This document shows, piece after piece, positions 9,740 through 19,136 of a stretch of 64,000 nucleotides of DNA. A program made the translations under genes and the position numbers. Location of the stretch: positions 1-64,000 of the forward strand of contig OY759717.1 in the NCBI GenBank assembly GCA_963662525.1, written 5' to 3'. How positions within the stretch are numbered: the first letter of the stretch is position 1; each line of letters begins with the position of its first letter. The notes under the pieces are model-generated. The model did no database searches. It was not told the origin of the DNA and was given only the letters and a program-made list of their open reading frames with translations. The DNA comes from CAZSDU01 sp963662525 (lineage in GTDB: Bacteria > Bacteroidota > Bacteroidia > Bacteroidales > FEN-979).

Positions 9740-10297
9740 ATGATGAAAAAAATAAAGATACGATCAGTCAATATGCGCGATAAATCAAGTATTTACCAAA
9801 AGCAAAACACTTATAGCATTTTTCTCGGAAATGATATAAAGCTTTCATACACAACAAAGAAAGATTTGAATTATGCTTTAGCAGAAATCAATCGCAGATT
9901 GAATGCTATTATTTTTGAACTTAACGAACTTTGGATACTCTCCTTTACGGAATATCGAAGGTTATGGTTTTATCTCCCTGGCGGGAACGCCGTTATTGCA
10001 CAAGAATTTCATATCCTTGAGCTACAGGGAGAGCTTCACAAGTTTTTTACTCTCCTTTCTGACAGATCATCCTGGGTGAATGGAAATGTTTTTTCATTCA
10101 AATATCTATTTAACATAATTAAAGATTTAAACGAGATATTTTCCATGCTATCTGTAATCAGGAAAAAAAAAGGTCAATTTATAGAATACAATGTAATCCA
10201 GGTAAGGATTAGAACACTTAACAAGATCATGGATGATCTAAAAAATTTATCAGTTAATTCTCGTTATGCTGCAGGGTCAGAATCGACCAGTGAATAG
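9740..10297 (+). CDS. phage protein of unknown function at the left end
   Basis: A 185-residue protein reading rightward, against the late genes, immediately inside the left junction. It is predicted mostly helical with charged and aromatic residues; no signal peptide, membrane segment or nucleic-acid-binding motif was seen. Its last residues are GSESTSE, one of several serine/glutamate-rich ends in this phage's proteins, which supports phage origin. Position next to the attachment site is where integrases usually lie, but none of the recombinase residues (R..HxxR..Y or a serine-recombinase core) can be found. It overlaps the end of the convergent small gene by 21 nt. Confidence 0.6.
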   Translation: MMKKIKIRSVNMRDKSSIYQKQNTYSIFLGNDIKLSYTTKKDLNYALAEINRRLNAIIFELNELWILSFTEYRRLWFYLPGGNAVIAQEFHILELQGELHKFFTLLSDRSSWVNGNVFSFKYLFNIIKDLNEIFSMLSVIRKKKGQFIEYNVIQVRIRTLNKIMDDLKNLSVNSRYAAGSESTSE

Positions 10298-10534
10298 CCA
10301 GCAAAATTCAACTTTACCAATATGCTTAACCATAGCTGTACGGTAACCTTCTTCAAATAAAAATGAACATACCTGGGTTTTAATATCCTCTGTGATCGGA
10401 ATCATCTTACTAAACATCTCAAGTATTTCATCTGTGGAAAGTTGAAGATTTGATTCTTCAATATTTTCTGCTTTTGAAAGAACATCCTTAAATGTTTCTT
10501 TAAGCATTTCGAATAATTCATTTTCCATGGCCAA
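10277..10534 (-). CDS. small acidic phage protein with a structured attenuator-like leader
   Basis: An 85-residue protein, acidic and helical in its first two thirds (many Glu, Leu and Met), function unknown. It is the last leftward gene of the prophage and lies beyond the terminator of the tail operon (10663-10685), so it should have its own promoter. Its start codon is 11 nt downstream of a GC-rich stem ending in a T-run that looks like an intrinsic terminator (see 10546-10646), suggesting expression is controlled by premature termination. An alternative start at Met3 is possible. Confidence 0.6.
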   Translation of the reverse strand: MAMENELFEMLKETFKDVLSKAENIEESNLQLSTDEILEMFSKMIPITEDIKTQVCSFLFEEGYRTAMVKHIGKVEFCWLFTGRF

Positions 10535-10545
10535 GAATTAAAAAA

Positions 10546-10646
10546 CCCGGTAGCTGCTGCATACACATCCGAAGGTGTATATGTGGGATCTTACTTCCCA
10601 CTCTACCGGGCAAGATCTTGCCCATCCTTCAAATGTGTATGCAGCA
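10546..10646 (-). promoter_or_regulatory. attenuator-like or pseudoknotted RNA leader of the 10277-10534 gene
   Basis: On the minus strand two stems cross in A-B-A'-B' order. Stem A pairs 10633-10646 with 10555-10568 (14 bp perfect, extended by GAAGG/CCTTC). Stem B pairs 10603-10610 with 10546-10553 (CCCGGTAG/CTACCGGG) and is followed by six T, 12 nt before the ATG, like an intrinsic terminator. Additional hairpins are the GGGCAAGATCTTGCCC palindrome (10608-10623) and GTGGGA/TCCCAC (10583-10601). The stems are mutually exclusive unless they form a pseudoknot. Confidence 0.65.
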
Positions 10647-10662
10647 TGACAAATATAATAAA

Positions 10663-10685
10663 AAAGGCGACCATAGGCCGCCTTT
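10663..10685 (-). terminator. intrinsic terminator of the tail operon
   Basis: AAAGGCG at 10663-10669 pairs with CGCCTTT at 10679-10685 around a small loop; on the minus strand the stem is followed by a T-run. It lies 57 nt after the stop of the 54-residue gene, the last of the tail transcription unit. Confidence 0.8.
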
Positions 10686-10742
10686 GAATATGAAAAACTA
10701 ATTCGTTTTGAGAATTATTTATTTTAAAGGAAAGCATTATAA

Positions 10743-10907
10743 TTATTTTGCCTCAACTTTTTTAGCCCTTGACAGAGCAGAGATCAGGGGATGAGCCTCT
10801 CTCCATGGGCGCTCAGATAAGTAATTAACAACTGCCTGAATGGTTTTTTCTTCTACTTCAACCATTTGAGATTGAGGGTTGATTTGCGTATTATTTTCTT
10901 GTGCCAT
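10743..10907 (-). CDS. small phage protein, 54 residues
   Basis: A short open frame from ATG at 10907 to TAA at 10743 (begins MAQENNTQINPQSQ, ends AKKVEAK). It fills the otherwise empty space between the tail fibre gene and the operon terminator. The composition is coding-like: a Gln/Asn-rich N-terminus followed by a basic helix (LSERPWREAHPLISALSRAKK). It begins 11 nt after the stop of the fibre gene, so it should be co-transcribed with it. It may be a tail-fibre accessory or chaperone-like protein, which is only a position-based guess. No family recognised. Confidence 0.6.
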   Translation of the reverse strand: MAQENNTQINPQSQMVEVEEKTIQAVVNYLSERPWREAHPLISALSRAKKVEAK

Positions 10908-10918
10908 TTTGTTTTTTA

Positions 10919-12097
10919 TTATACGAGTTCAACTTTCCGGATAAAGTCCCCTACATTAAAACAGATATACGTTTTTGACGTGGAGGTTTGTTTCCAAAGA
11001 CAGACTGCTTCTGACGTTAATTGTTCGGTGGTAGGCGCTAATTCTTGAAGGTGATATTTTAAAAACAAGTTTTTTGTTGAAACAATATCCATGCCCCGGA
11101 CTTCTGTACCGGAAATGATATTACCGTTGATATTTGCACCTTCGTCCAGACTGTTTAAAAAATAATAATCACCATCTGCTAACTTGATAGCTCCTTCAGC
11201 TACACTAACTTCATCCCAAAAATACAAGTTATAAATATTATGCAAATTGATTTTTGTCCTTTCATCGTTGTCAAAAGTCCGTTGAATGAAAGTAACTTGC
11301 AGCTCCGGTGTCATCAAATCCATTGCAAATAAATCGGTTCCGAGTCCCATCCACCCATCTCCATCATCAAAAACAAAATATTGAATACCGTTATTTGAAC
11401 CGGAAAATGCAAGCTTATTATCGCCTAAGATTGTAAAATTAAATTCAGCATCTTCCTCGTTGGCGCTGCGAATTTGTAAGTGCTGAATTCCAGACAGGTT
11501 AACACCTGGACGACTACCATCAAATATTGGTTCGATAAATTGAAAATGATCACCAGGAGCGTCATTTGTACCAGGAAGATAAACTCCATTTCGTGGAAGA
11601 ACTAACGTTTGAAGTAAAAAAACATATCCAATATCGTCGTTAAATTCAATAAAATCCCCAGTATTATCTCCAGAGATAACAAATTTAAACGTGTCGGTAT
11701 TTGTTATAATAAGGGTATCTTCTTGCAAGAGTATTTTTGTGTAAACACTCCACTTTGTTCCGTCCCAATATGTAATACTACCTATACTTGCTGCTACAGG
11801 TAGTTCCTTAATGGATGGAACACGGGAATAAATATATTCACTTAAATCGAAAACCAAAAGATCTCCGGGTTCGAACGCAACCGAACTACCATCCAGATCG
11901 ACGAATCCAGCAATCGATATCATCCAAAATCCCGAAGTTTCTATCTGAGGTGGCGGGAAGGGGTTGTCTTCTGTTCCGGAAGAAACATCTAAAGAGCCGA
12001 TGAAGCCCTTTAATAAATTGGCCAGGCCGGTTATATCTTCCGGTATATGGTTGTGTGCAACCATTTTTTTAAGAATAGGATCGAATGTAGGATTCAT
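10919..12097 (-). CDS. tail fibre / receptor-binding-like protein
   Basis: A 392-residue protein whose N-terminus (FDPILKKMVAHNHIPEDITG) has the feature seen in Bacteroidota phage fibres: a short adhesion segment naming a variable H-N-H ... ITGL stretch, then a glycine- and aspartate-rich beta region. Motifs such as SGFWMISIAGFVDLDGS and GDLLVFD resemble head-binding and collar beta domains. It lies at the distal end of the tail operon, after the tail tip proteins, the usual place for host-recognition genes. It shows no similarity to the DGR variable repeats, so the DGR does not diversify it. Confidence is in the class, not the receptor. Confidence 0.7.
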   Translation of the reverse strand: MNPTFDPILKKMVAHNHIPEDITGLANLLKGFIGSLDVSSGTEDNPFPPPQIETSGFWMISIAGFVDLDGSSVAFEPGDLLVFDLSEYIYSRVPSIKELPVAASIGSITYWDGTKWSVYTKILLQEDTLIITNTDTFKFVISGDNTGDFIEFNDDIGYVFLLQTLVLPRNGVYLPGTNDAPGDHFQFIEPIFDGSRPGVNLSGIQHLQIRSANEEDAEFNFTILGDNKLAFSGSNNGIQYFVFDDGDGWMGLGTDLFAMDLMTPELQVTFIQRTFDNDERTKINLHNIYNLYFWDEVSVAEGAIKLADGDYYFLNSLDEGANINGNIISGTEVRGMDIVSTKNLFLKYHLQELAPTTEQLTSEAVCLWKQTSTSKTYICFNVGDFIRKVELV

Positions 12098-12099
12098 GC

Positions 12100-12336
12100 T
12101 TATTTATATGAGTATGTTTGACAATCAGAAAATTTGTGAAGGAAATCAAGTTTACCACCAAGGCTGTAAGCCCACTGGTATAACCAATCGCCATCACCAT
12201 CTTGTTTTACACGGCAGATATTCCAGCCAATTGCTGTTTTAGCAATCCCGGGTTTACGGTACCCCATATAAAATTCTGTTGCAGATACCTGTCTTACGGC
12301 ACCTACTCCTTTTGAAAGATCTTCGTTGATTAACAT
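12100..12336 (-). CDS. small tail-associated phage protein
   Basis: 78 residues (MLINEDLSKGVGAVRQVSA...), rich in glycine and aromatic residues, with no signal peptide or membrane segment. It is placed 2 nt upstream of the fibre gene and 10 nt after the large tail protein in the same orientation, so it is part of the tail operon. Small proteins of this kind often accompany fibre genes in Bacteroidota siphophages; I know no function. Its two Cys (WNICRV, DCQTYS) are not in a metal-binding spacing. Confidence 0.6.
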   Translation of the reverse strand: MLINEDLSKGVGAVRQVSATEFYMGYRKPGIAKTAIGWNICRVKQDGDGDWLYQWAYSLGGKLDFLHKFSDCQTYSYK

Positions 12337-12346
12337 GGCTTATATT

Positions 12347-14035
12347 TTAAGATGATTCTGATTCTGAAGCTGATGATTGATCAATAATTTCAATATATTT
12401 TGAATAAAGATTGTTTGTTGAAGCCCTATCGTATTCAATCTGAAAATCATATAGGGTAATTCCGTCTTTAAAGAATGATGCTGATTTCGCAGTGATATTT
12501 ACTACCGGGAGCAACCTCTCTCCTATTATTTCATAAACCTCAGTAGAGAGATACATTTCACGCAGATAATCCTTCATTTCCCGGGAAATAAATCCAGAAT
12601 TCACTACCAGATGTTCTGTTTCTGAGTTTTCAAACGATTTTCTTACTGGAAGATAATTTGTCAGGCTACTTATTTCCTTTCCGGTAAGTCGTTCATATTC
12701 CAATCCAACCTCAGATTTACCAACGAAACGAACCACATCATAAGCAGAGAAAGAATTACGGAACATGAATATTCTTTCATATTCCCTGTCTATTTTGTCC
12801 AGGATAAAACGCCTTCTTTCAGTAATATCATTCACTGTTTCACCACCCTCTCCTGAATCGTCCAGCCAAACCTCCCAATAATCAACTGATTTCTCAGGGT
12901 TAAGATTACCAATTCCAAGGTGATCGTGTCCAACCATGCATTCGATCAGACAAGTATCTTGTGCTTGATAATCAATATCTGCATAATACTGAGTATTGGT
13001 CAAATCAGTGTAATAAACCTTAACTGCAAGGCGATAATGATAAGGATATCTCTCTCCGAAGATCAAAAAGAAAAGTTTTTCCGGAACAGATGTTCCTGAA
13101 ATTTTTGTCGTCGGGGCCCAGGTAAGGAACTTGATAATATTTTCAGATAAATCAAAATATCCCTGTCCTAAAGCCGTGTATTGCGATAGCATTTCAGCGT
13201 TCAATCCACCTGCCAGGGCTCGCTTAACGGTTTGAAAGTGCAATGCCTGAACTACGCCTGAAATAGTTTCTGCAAATGAAACCGTGATATCAAGGATGTG
13301 TTCAGTAAACTCCCTGGTAAACTCTCCAGGTACTTGTGGCCAAGTGAAAAAATATTTTAACCGTTCACCGGTAACAGGCTCACGATATATTTCTGAAAGG
13401 ATATACTCTGAAAAATTAAAAACAGCAATTCCGCTTGGTTGAACTTGTTCATATGCCAATACTCCAGAAAGATCAACAGGAAGAATATCTTCTCCAATCT
13501 TTATGTTTTCAACGTCTGCAAAGGTAGAGTAGTCGTGTCTCCAAATAGTTCCAACAATTCCAAAGTTTTCACGTACAACAGGATCTGTACCATCAGATGG
13601 ATAAAAATTAAACGAAGAATCAAGAGTATCAGTTGGTAGAATATTAAACCGGGTACCTGTATATTTTGATTTTAATTGAATTGAAAAAGCCGGACTTTCC
13701 TCGTAAATTCTCATATTATAATAGGTGCGCAAATCATAATTCAGACAAAGCGCATCAAAAAGCCTTGCCCCCCAGGCGTTAAATGTTTCTCCTACCTCTG
13801 CAACCGGAAGTTGAAGCCCGGAGTCGTCCGGATCTGCAACAAGTTCAAATGTCAACGACTTGCCGTTAAAACCAAGTGTAAAAGCAGTATCCTCAACTGT
13901 ACTTATAGCGTAAACGTTAATAAGCAAGCTGGCAGCCACTCCATTAGTTGAAAAAGCATTATTGCTTGAGACACTATAAATTACCGGATTCCTTGCCAGT
14001 AAAATATCACTATATGGAGGTACAACTGTAATCAT
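12347..14035 (-). CDS. large tail / baseplate-like protein
   Basis: 562 residues from the ATG at 14035 (begins MITVVPPYSD); an earlier TTG at 14044 is inside the predicted -7 box and is not used. The protein is beta-rich with no transmembrane segments and follows the tape measure and the 14081-15703 protein, the slot of tail tip, distal tail or baseplate hub components in siphophages. It ends in QSSASESESS, one of the repeated Ser/Glu tags of this phage. It is the first gene of a transcription unit starting at a GTCCTTTA promoter (14042-14076) whose predicted transcription start falls about 2 nt before the ATG. Exact role unknown. Confidence 0.7.
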   Translation of the reverse strand: MITVVPPYSDILLARNPVIYSVSSNNAFSTNGVAASLLINVYAISTVEDTAFTLGFNGKSLTFELVADPDDSGLQLPVAEVGETFNAWGARLFDALCLNYDLRTYYNMRIYEESPAFSIQLKSKYTGTRFNILPTDTLDSSFNFYPSDGTDPVVRENFGIVGTIWRHDYSTFADVENIKIGEDILPVDLSGVLAYEQVQPSGIAVFNFSEYILSEIYREPVTGERLKYFFTWPQVPGEFTREFTEHILDITVSFAETISGVVQALHFQTVKRALAGGLNAEMLSQYTALGQGYFDLSENIIKFLTWAPTTKISGTSVPEKLFFLIFGERYPYHYRLAVKVYYTDLTNTQYYADIDYQAQDTCLIECMVGHDHLGIGNLNPEKSVDYWEVWLDDSGEGGETVNDITERRRFILDKIDREYERIFMFRNSFSAYDVVRFVGKSEVGLEYERLTGKEISSLTNYLPVRKSFENSETEHLVVNSGFISREMKDYLREMYLSTEVYEIIGERLLPVVNITAKSASFFKDGITLYDFQIEYDRASTNNLYSKYIEIIDQSSASESESS

Positions 14036-14041
14036 AAGCTG

Positions 14042-14076
14042 CAATATTATACCTGTGTGAATGGAAAATAAAGGAC
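14042..14076 (-). promoter_or_regulatory. phage late promoter, tail-tip unit
   Basis: GTCCTTTA at 14069-14076, 19 nt, then TAATATTG at 14042-14049 on the minus strand. One of five copies with identical first box and identical spacing, all heading leftward units. The expected start (4-5 nt past the -7 box) is ~14037, 2 nt before the ATG at 14035. Confidence 0.75.
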
Positions 14077-14080
14077 AGAA

Positions 14081-15703
14081 TTAATAACAGGTATAAGCCT
14101 TGATGGTTGCCGGCATGATTTGATCTCCATTAATTGAAACCTGTATCTCGCTTATCAGGTAGTTTATTCCATTAATCCGGTACTTTTTAGAAAAATCGAA
14201 AGTTGAAAGTTCCAAAAAACTCATTTGCCTTATGATTTTTACCGGCTTCGATTTCATCCTGAAATAAATCCAGTCCTTCCAGTATTTCATGAAAGAATTA
14301 TTAGGCTGATTAAAGAACATGCCGTTATTTGTTGTCCTGTTCTTTGCGTACATGTAGTGTGGGTGATCTATTGAATTATAAGCAGCATAGAACATTCTTA
14401 TTCCGATGTCCTTGTAATCGGCAAATGTATTTGAACAAACACATGCAAACTCATCAAAGTTTGCTGAGTAAAGCGATGACATGCCTATTGATATCTCGCT
14501 TTTCGCATAGAGATATAGAAATTTTGAAAAAACAATGCGATTAAATACGATTCCATCAATCCAAATCTTTTGTGGAGACATACCTTTAGTCATATCAATA
14601 TCAATCACATACCTATATTCTCCAATTTCAGCGATTGGAAATTCAGGAAGATCACTTACAGACTTGACGGCTCCTTTTAATGATTTCAAATCATTCTCCT
14701 CGTTTTGGGATAATGTTTCAAACGATTTATCTCCTCCGTCCATGGACAGGGATAATGTATATCCAATAATTTGATCTTCTGCCTCGAAATTTATTGATAA
14801 TACGTTTTTTGAAAAATCAATAATCTGTGTGTCTGAAAGTATGTCTTTTGCTGGAATTAATTTGACAGTTTTCGATTTATTATTTACGAAATAATAACTG
14901 TTAAAAAATGAAGAAACTGCTTTAAAGAAGTCACCAAGAGTAACATCAGGAACATGCAGATTAAAGTAAATATGCTCGAAACTATAAGTAAACTCATCCA
15001 GGATATCGTTTGCACAAAGGGAGTTGAACAAAGCAAGCTTATTGAAATCCGCATCAGAAGTAAACAGAGAATCTTCAAGAAAGTAACCAAGCTGGTCGAA
15101 TATCTTTTCAAAAACGTATCTCACAAAAAGCATTGGAACAATAAGGTTTTTATTTCCAAGAGGTGTAGTTTCGTAAATGATTCCGTTCACATACCTGTTA
15201 AAGAACATCTGATCTTCATCTTCAGTTGGTGGATCAAAATATTCCTTGTTTTGGATCTGTGGAAAGCAACAGGGTCGGTCAGGATAATATTTATCTTGTG
15301 CAAGAGCCATATAAATCAACGCATCTGTCTTGTCGTCAAATTCCAGATCGCCAAAATCGATCTGTTTTAAATTCAGATTTTTGATTTTAAAATTCAGATC
15401 ACCTTCATTACTGTAAAGAATGAGTTCAAAAGAATCATTATTTGCATTCTTTACCTTTAATGATCCCGAGAAATAAAGAATACCATCCCATTTTAACTCA
15501 CCTGAAAAAACCTGATATTGGTCATTATTTGCCTCAATTCTATTGATAAAACTCAGAATTCTTGCATTATTCAGGGTATATGGAATTTTAAACGGGAAAG
15601 AATAATCACCTTCAGTATTAAAAAGCGGATTCTTCCGATTTAACGTGATGGATAATTTATCCGGAAGATCAAGGGGTTGCGAATTGACCGTTATTGACCA
15701 CAT
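14081..15703 (-). CDS. distal tail-like phage protein
   Basis: A 540-residue protein that begins MWSITVNSQPLDLPDKLSITL, a style common in Bacteroidota siphophage proteins directly downstream of the tape measure, where distal tail proteins (Dit/gp17-like) sit. It is beta-rich with aromatic clusters and no signal or membrane segment. It begins 3 nt after the tape measure stop, and its stop is 5 nt from the late promoter of the next unit. Its role in joining tube to tip is inferred from gene order only. Confidence 0.7.
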   Translation of the reverse strand: MWSITVNSQPLDLPDKLSITLNRKNPLFNTEGDYSFPFKIPYTLNNARILSFINRIEANNDQYQVFSGELKWDGILYFSGSLKVKNANNDSFELILYSNEGDLNFKIKNLNLKQIDFGDLEFDDKTDALIYMALAQDKYYPDRPCCFPQIQNKEYFDPPTEDEDQMFFNRYVNGIIYETTPLGNKNLIVPMLFVRYVFEKIFDQLGYFLEDSLFTSDADFNKLALFNSLCANDILDEFTYSFEHIYFNLHVPDVTLGDFFKAVSSFFNSYYFVNNKSKTVKLIPAKDILSDTQIIDFSKNVLSINFEAEDQIIGYTLSLSMDGGDKSFETLSQNEENDLKSLKGAVKSVSDLPEFPIAEIGEYRYVIDIDMTKGMSPQKIWIDGIVFNRIVFSKFLYLYAKSEISIGMSSLYSANFDEFACVCSNTFADYKDIGIRMFYAAYNSIDHPHYMYAKNRTTNNGMFFNQPNNSFMKYWKDWIYFRMKSKPVKIIRQMSFLELSTFDFSKKYRINGINYLISEIQVSINGDQIMPATIKAYTCY

Positions 15704-15705
15704 AA

Positions 15706-18700
15706 TTATAAAGTGACATCGTTAGAAATCATTCCTACTGTATTTTGCACATCTTCAACATCGCTGTACACAACCTTTGCACGAATTCCGGATTTAACAA
15801 TAGCATTGAATTCTTTAATTGCGCTGGTGAAATCAGGATCAAATATCATTTGATTGCTGCCTGGTTGATTTATAATAGAGTTTGACTGAGGATAATTCCC
15901 GGAAGCAAATTGAGGTACCCTGGCAAACTTGATGGCCTCCAGGATCCCGGGATAATTCATCTGAATATTTCTGGTAGTCGGAGCATCGACTACCAACTCA
16001 GGTCCGGCTTCTGCTATTAAAGTTGGTTTTGCATATATCCCGGTTTTGGCAGATCCACCCCAATCAGCTGAATAAGCCTGACCATCATCCTGGCCAATTA
16101 CATTATATTTTCCTCTTTTTGCCTGAGGAACTGGTTGAGCGGCTATTAATCCGATTTGGATTAAACCCAAAGCCCCTGCAACTATGGCCAGTGCGATACC
16201 TGCGGCCGGGATTGTCAATGCGGCCGTTACGGCTTGAGCTGTATTAATAACGGCCTGTACCAAAGCAATTTCTTTATTACGAACAGCTTGATCATGAACT
16301 AATTTTCGTTTTTTAGCATCCATTTCTAGATCAAGCTTTGCTATTGCAGCATCATATTGTTTTTGTGTAATTACCTTGCCGTCAAGCTGCTTTTTAAGAT
16401 TTTGTTTTTTGTCATTATTTACCTTTTCGTCCCTTTCGAGCTGGTCCTGCTCCATAGCTCTCATGTAATCATCAATAGACCTGAGTGCATCCATTACCGG
16501 CTGGGCATATTCTGTAATGAATGCATTAGCCTTTTCAGCCCATATACTCGTTTCAGTACTTGTTTTATCTTTTTCTATTCCTGCTCCGGTTACTTCCGGA
16601 CCAGCAACATTGCCAGGGGCATTGTCAGGAATTGTGGTTGGACGTCCAAGATCAATTGATCCTGTTTTACCTTTTACTGATGATGTGTCGCCGAGAGTTC
16701 TTAAATAAGCAAGGTGCTGGTAACTTTTAACAAGCTCATCAATCTTATCCTTTTCGGCCTGGGCCTTTTGAATTTTATCGGCTATAATTGCTGCCTGTTT
16801 GGGATTAGTCTCAACGACCGTTTGAAGTTCATCTATATAATCTTTTAAAGACTTCGAGAGTTCCTCATAACGTGTTTTAAGTTTTTTATCTGGATCACCA
16901 TTTCCGGATGAATCAAATTTTGAAATTTCTTTGTTTGTTTCTTTGATCTTGTTCTGAATCCTATTATAATCTTCGCTTCCAGCGGTTGTGTTTCTAAGAG
17001 CAACCTGATATTTACCAAGCTTTTCATTCAATGCATCCAGTGTCTTAGCTGTTACCGAATCAGCTATTTGCTCTGAATTAAGAATTTGAACAAGATTTGA
17101 TTTTTCGGTTCTGATCTGATTAATTGTAGCCTTTAATTTATCAATACCTTCATTATAAGGTGCTTCTGCTTCCTTTCTATTTTGATCAGCATAAAAATTA
17201 AGTTTCTCCTGCTGATTATTTGGCCCGCTTAAAATTGTTTTAACTCCCTGAAAAAACGTAGGTTTTGAAGCTTCTTTACCAATAGACTTTTGCTTTGCCT
17301 CAAATAAAGCAAGCTCAGCTTCTGCCTCCTTAAGTTTTAATTCGATTTTATCTTTTAAATCAATTTTCTCAGCAGCTGAAAGAGCACTGATATTGCGCAT
17401 TTGGTTACTTAGGTCAGAATATGATTTATCCAGTTTATTATTTGCGCTGGCTAATAATACTGTAGTATCCACCTTAAGCTTATCCAATGCTACTGCCCTG
17501 GAATTATACATCTCATATGCTTTTATTGCAGCAACAAGAGCTGTAATGCCAACAATTATTGCCCCGATTGGATTTGCGGATATAGCAGCATTCCATAACC
17601 ACTGAGCAGTTGCGGCCAGTTTACTAGCAATAGTTCCCTTTGCCTTCCATATTGTCAATAATTCTTCTTTTGCAATCAGTGTTGCCGATACTATTGAATC
17701 CTTTATTTTCAATAATATCCCTTCTTTCAATAGAATGTTGTTCAACAGCGATGCTTGTATTGATTTTGTTTTTGCTGCAACCCAGGCGAGCGTAATACCG
17801 GTGATAGCGATTAATGAAATTCTGTACTTTTCAATGAATTGTGGCAGATTTTTAAACCATGCAACCAGATCAATGACATGGCCAACCATATTTTTAAAGA
17901 AGGTTGTAACCCCGGGAAGGGTTATCAGGTTATAAAAATCTTTTTGCAGTTTAGCAAGTGCAGCACCAAGAGTAGCATTCTTTATATTGAATTCATTCAT
18001 AATACTATCAGTATTCTGCAAGGATTTTCCTGAAAGGGCCACTTTTTCGGCCAGCATATCAGTATTATTCCCAAGCTTTGCGAATACTTCAGAAGCTCCT
18101 GCTCCTGCCACTTCCAGTTCTTTAATAATTCCGGCAAGTAGTGTTGCGCTTTGTCCACCGCGTTTTGACCCTTCAAGTACTTTTGTGAATGCTCCGAATA
18201 GGTCGGTATTAACCAGGTTGGTAAATTCTTTAACCGGCATTCCTGCAACCTTCGCAAAGTCTTTGGTATTGGTAGTCATTTTCTGCAGAATCTTTGTAAC
18301 TGCAGTACCACCTCGCTCGGTACTGACATTTAATTCCTGCAGGGTTGCAGAAAGTCCAAGTACCTCGTCAGAAGTAAGTCCGAGGGTAATACCTATACCT
18401 CCAATTCTGTTCGCAAAATCAGTAATAACCGGAGCCGTAGCAAAACCATCAGCCCCCAGTTCATTAACTGCATTACCGATCCTGAGCATGTCATCGGCTA
18501 TATTGCCAGATTTCATGTCAAGCAAAACATTGCGAAGGGTGCCCATTGATGTTGCAACCTCTTCAGCTCCACCTTTCATTTCATCGCCCAGAGCGACATT
18601 AAGTTTATCGACTGATTCAACGAAAGCAAAAATCTGATCTTTTTTTATTCCAAGTTGTCCGGCAACGACAGCCATTTCACGAAGTTCCTGTCTTCCGGTA

Positions 18701-19134
18701 CGAGTATTTATTTTCCCAAGTTGAGTGTTTAACTTTTCAACTTCTTCGGTTGTCATCCCAGTTGTCTTCCTGATATTTGCCAGAGAGTCTGAGAGTTCAG
18801 CCTGTGCTGAAATCATATTTTTGATAGAAAGCGCCAATCCTGTAAATGCCGCAATTCCTGCCGTTGCCAATGCAAAATATTTATTGAAGCCATCGGCCAT
18901 TTTTCCCATGCTTAATCCAGTAGCATTTACCTCTCCACGGATTTCGGACAGCCTTCCTTTTACTTTTTTCAGATCTTCTGACTTCGCTGCAAATTCTTTT
19001 GAATTTACAGGGAGCTTTCTCAGTTCAGCATTTAATTGCCTTGCGGATGCTTCGATTTCCTTCAATGTGGCATTCGCCTTCTGTCCATTTAAAATGACAT
19101 CAACCCTTGCGGTTTCATTATTTGACTTTGCCAT
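15706..19134 (-). CDS. tail tape measure protein
   Basis: 1142 residues. The N-terminus has the TP901-type tape measure pattern: helix-rich start, then a region around residues 75-330 (MADGFNKYFALATAGIAAF, GNAVNELGADGFATAPVITD, SATLQELNVSTERGGTAVTK). A hydrophobic stretch near residues 440-530 (IGAIIVGITALVAAI) and another near 970-1020 (GIALAIVAGALGLIQIGL) are membrane-interacting segments typical of tape measures; long coiled coils lie between. Length would give a tail of roughly 170 nm by the usual 0.15 nm per residue rule, an inference. It follows the gp10-like protein after 2 nt and defines the phage as a siphovirus. The large antisense frame over it is a shadow. Confidence 0.93.
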   Translation of the reverse strand: MAKSNNETARVDVILNGQKANATLKEIEASARQLNAELRKLPVNSKEFAAKSEDLKKVKGRLSEIRGEVNATGLSMGKMADGFNKYFALATAGIAAFTGLALSIKNMISAQAELSDSLANIRKTTGMTTEEVEKLNTQLGKINTRTGRQELREMAVVAGQLGIKKDQIFAFVESVDKLNVALGDEMKGGAEEVATSMGTLRNVLLDMKSGNIADDMLRIGNAVNELGADGFATAPVITDFANRIGGIGITLGLTSDEVLGLSATLQELNVSTERGGTAVTKILQKMTTNTKDFAKVAGMPVKEFTNLVNTDLFGAFTKVLEGSKRGGQSATLLAGIIKELEVAGAGASEVFAKLGNNTDMLAEKVALSGKSLQNTDSIMNEFNIKNATLGAALAKLQKDFYNLITLPGVTTFFKNMVGHVIDLVAWFKNLPQFIEKYRISLIAITGITLAWVAAKTKSIQASLLNNILLKEGILLKIKDSIVSATLIAKEELLTIWKAKGTIASKLAATAQWLWNAAISANPIGAIIVGITALVAAIKAYEMYNSRAVALDKLKVDTTVLLASANNKLDKSYSDLSNQMRNISALSAAEKIDLKDKIELKLKEAEAELALFEAKQKSIGKEASKPTFFQGVKTILSGPNNQQEKLNFYADQNRKEAEAPYNEGIDKLKATINQIRTEKSNLVQILNSEQIADSVTAKTLDALNEKLGKYQVALRNTTAGSEDYNRIQNKIKETNKEISKFDSSGNGDPDKKLKTRYEELSKSLKDYIDELQTVVETNPKQAAIIADKIQKAQAEKDKIDELVKSYQHLAYLRTLGDTSSVKGKTGSIDLGRPTTIPDNAPGNVAGPEVTGAGIEKDKTSTETSIWAEKANAFITEYAQPVMDALRSIDDYMRAMEQDQLERDEKVNNDKKQNLKKQLDGKVITQKQYDAAIAKLDLEMDAKKRKLVHDQAVRNKEIALVQAVINTAQAVTAALTIPAAGIALAIVAGALGLIQIGLIAAQPVPQAKRGKYNVIGQDDGQAYSADWGGSAKTGIYAKPTLIAEAGPELVVDAPTTRNIQMNYPGILEAIKFARVPQFASGNYPQSNSIINQPGSNQMIFDPDFTSAIKEFNAIVKSGIRAKVVYSDVEDVQNTVGMISNDVTL

Positions 19135-19136
19135 GT

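Noticed and set aside
9740..10297. Integrase at the left junction
   Set aside because: Position suits, but no catalytic residues of tyrosine or serine recombinases are present in the 185 residues.
14036..14044. TTG start for the large tail protein
   Set aside because: It lies in the predicted -7 box of the late promoter; the ATG at 14035 fits the predicted transcription start.
17987..18637. 216-residue frame on the plus strand opposite the tape measure gene
   Set aside because: Antisense shadow of a long, well-supported gene; Pro/Ser/Val-rich low-complexity translation and no start signals.
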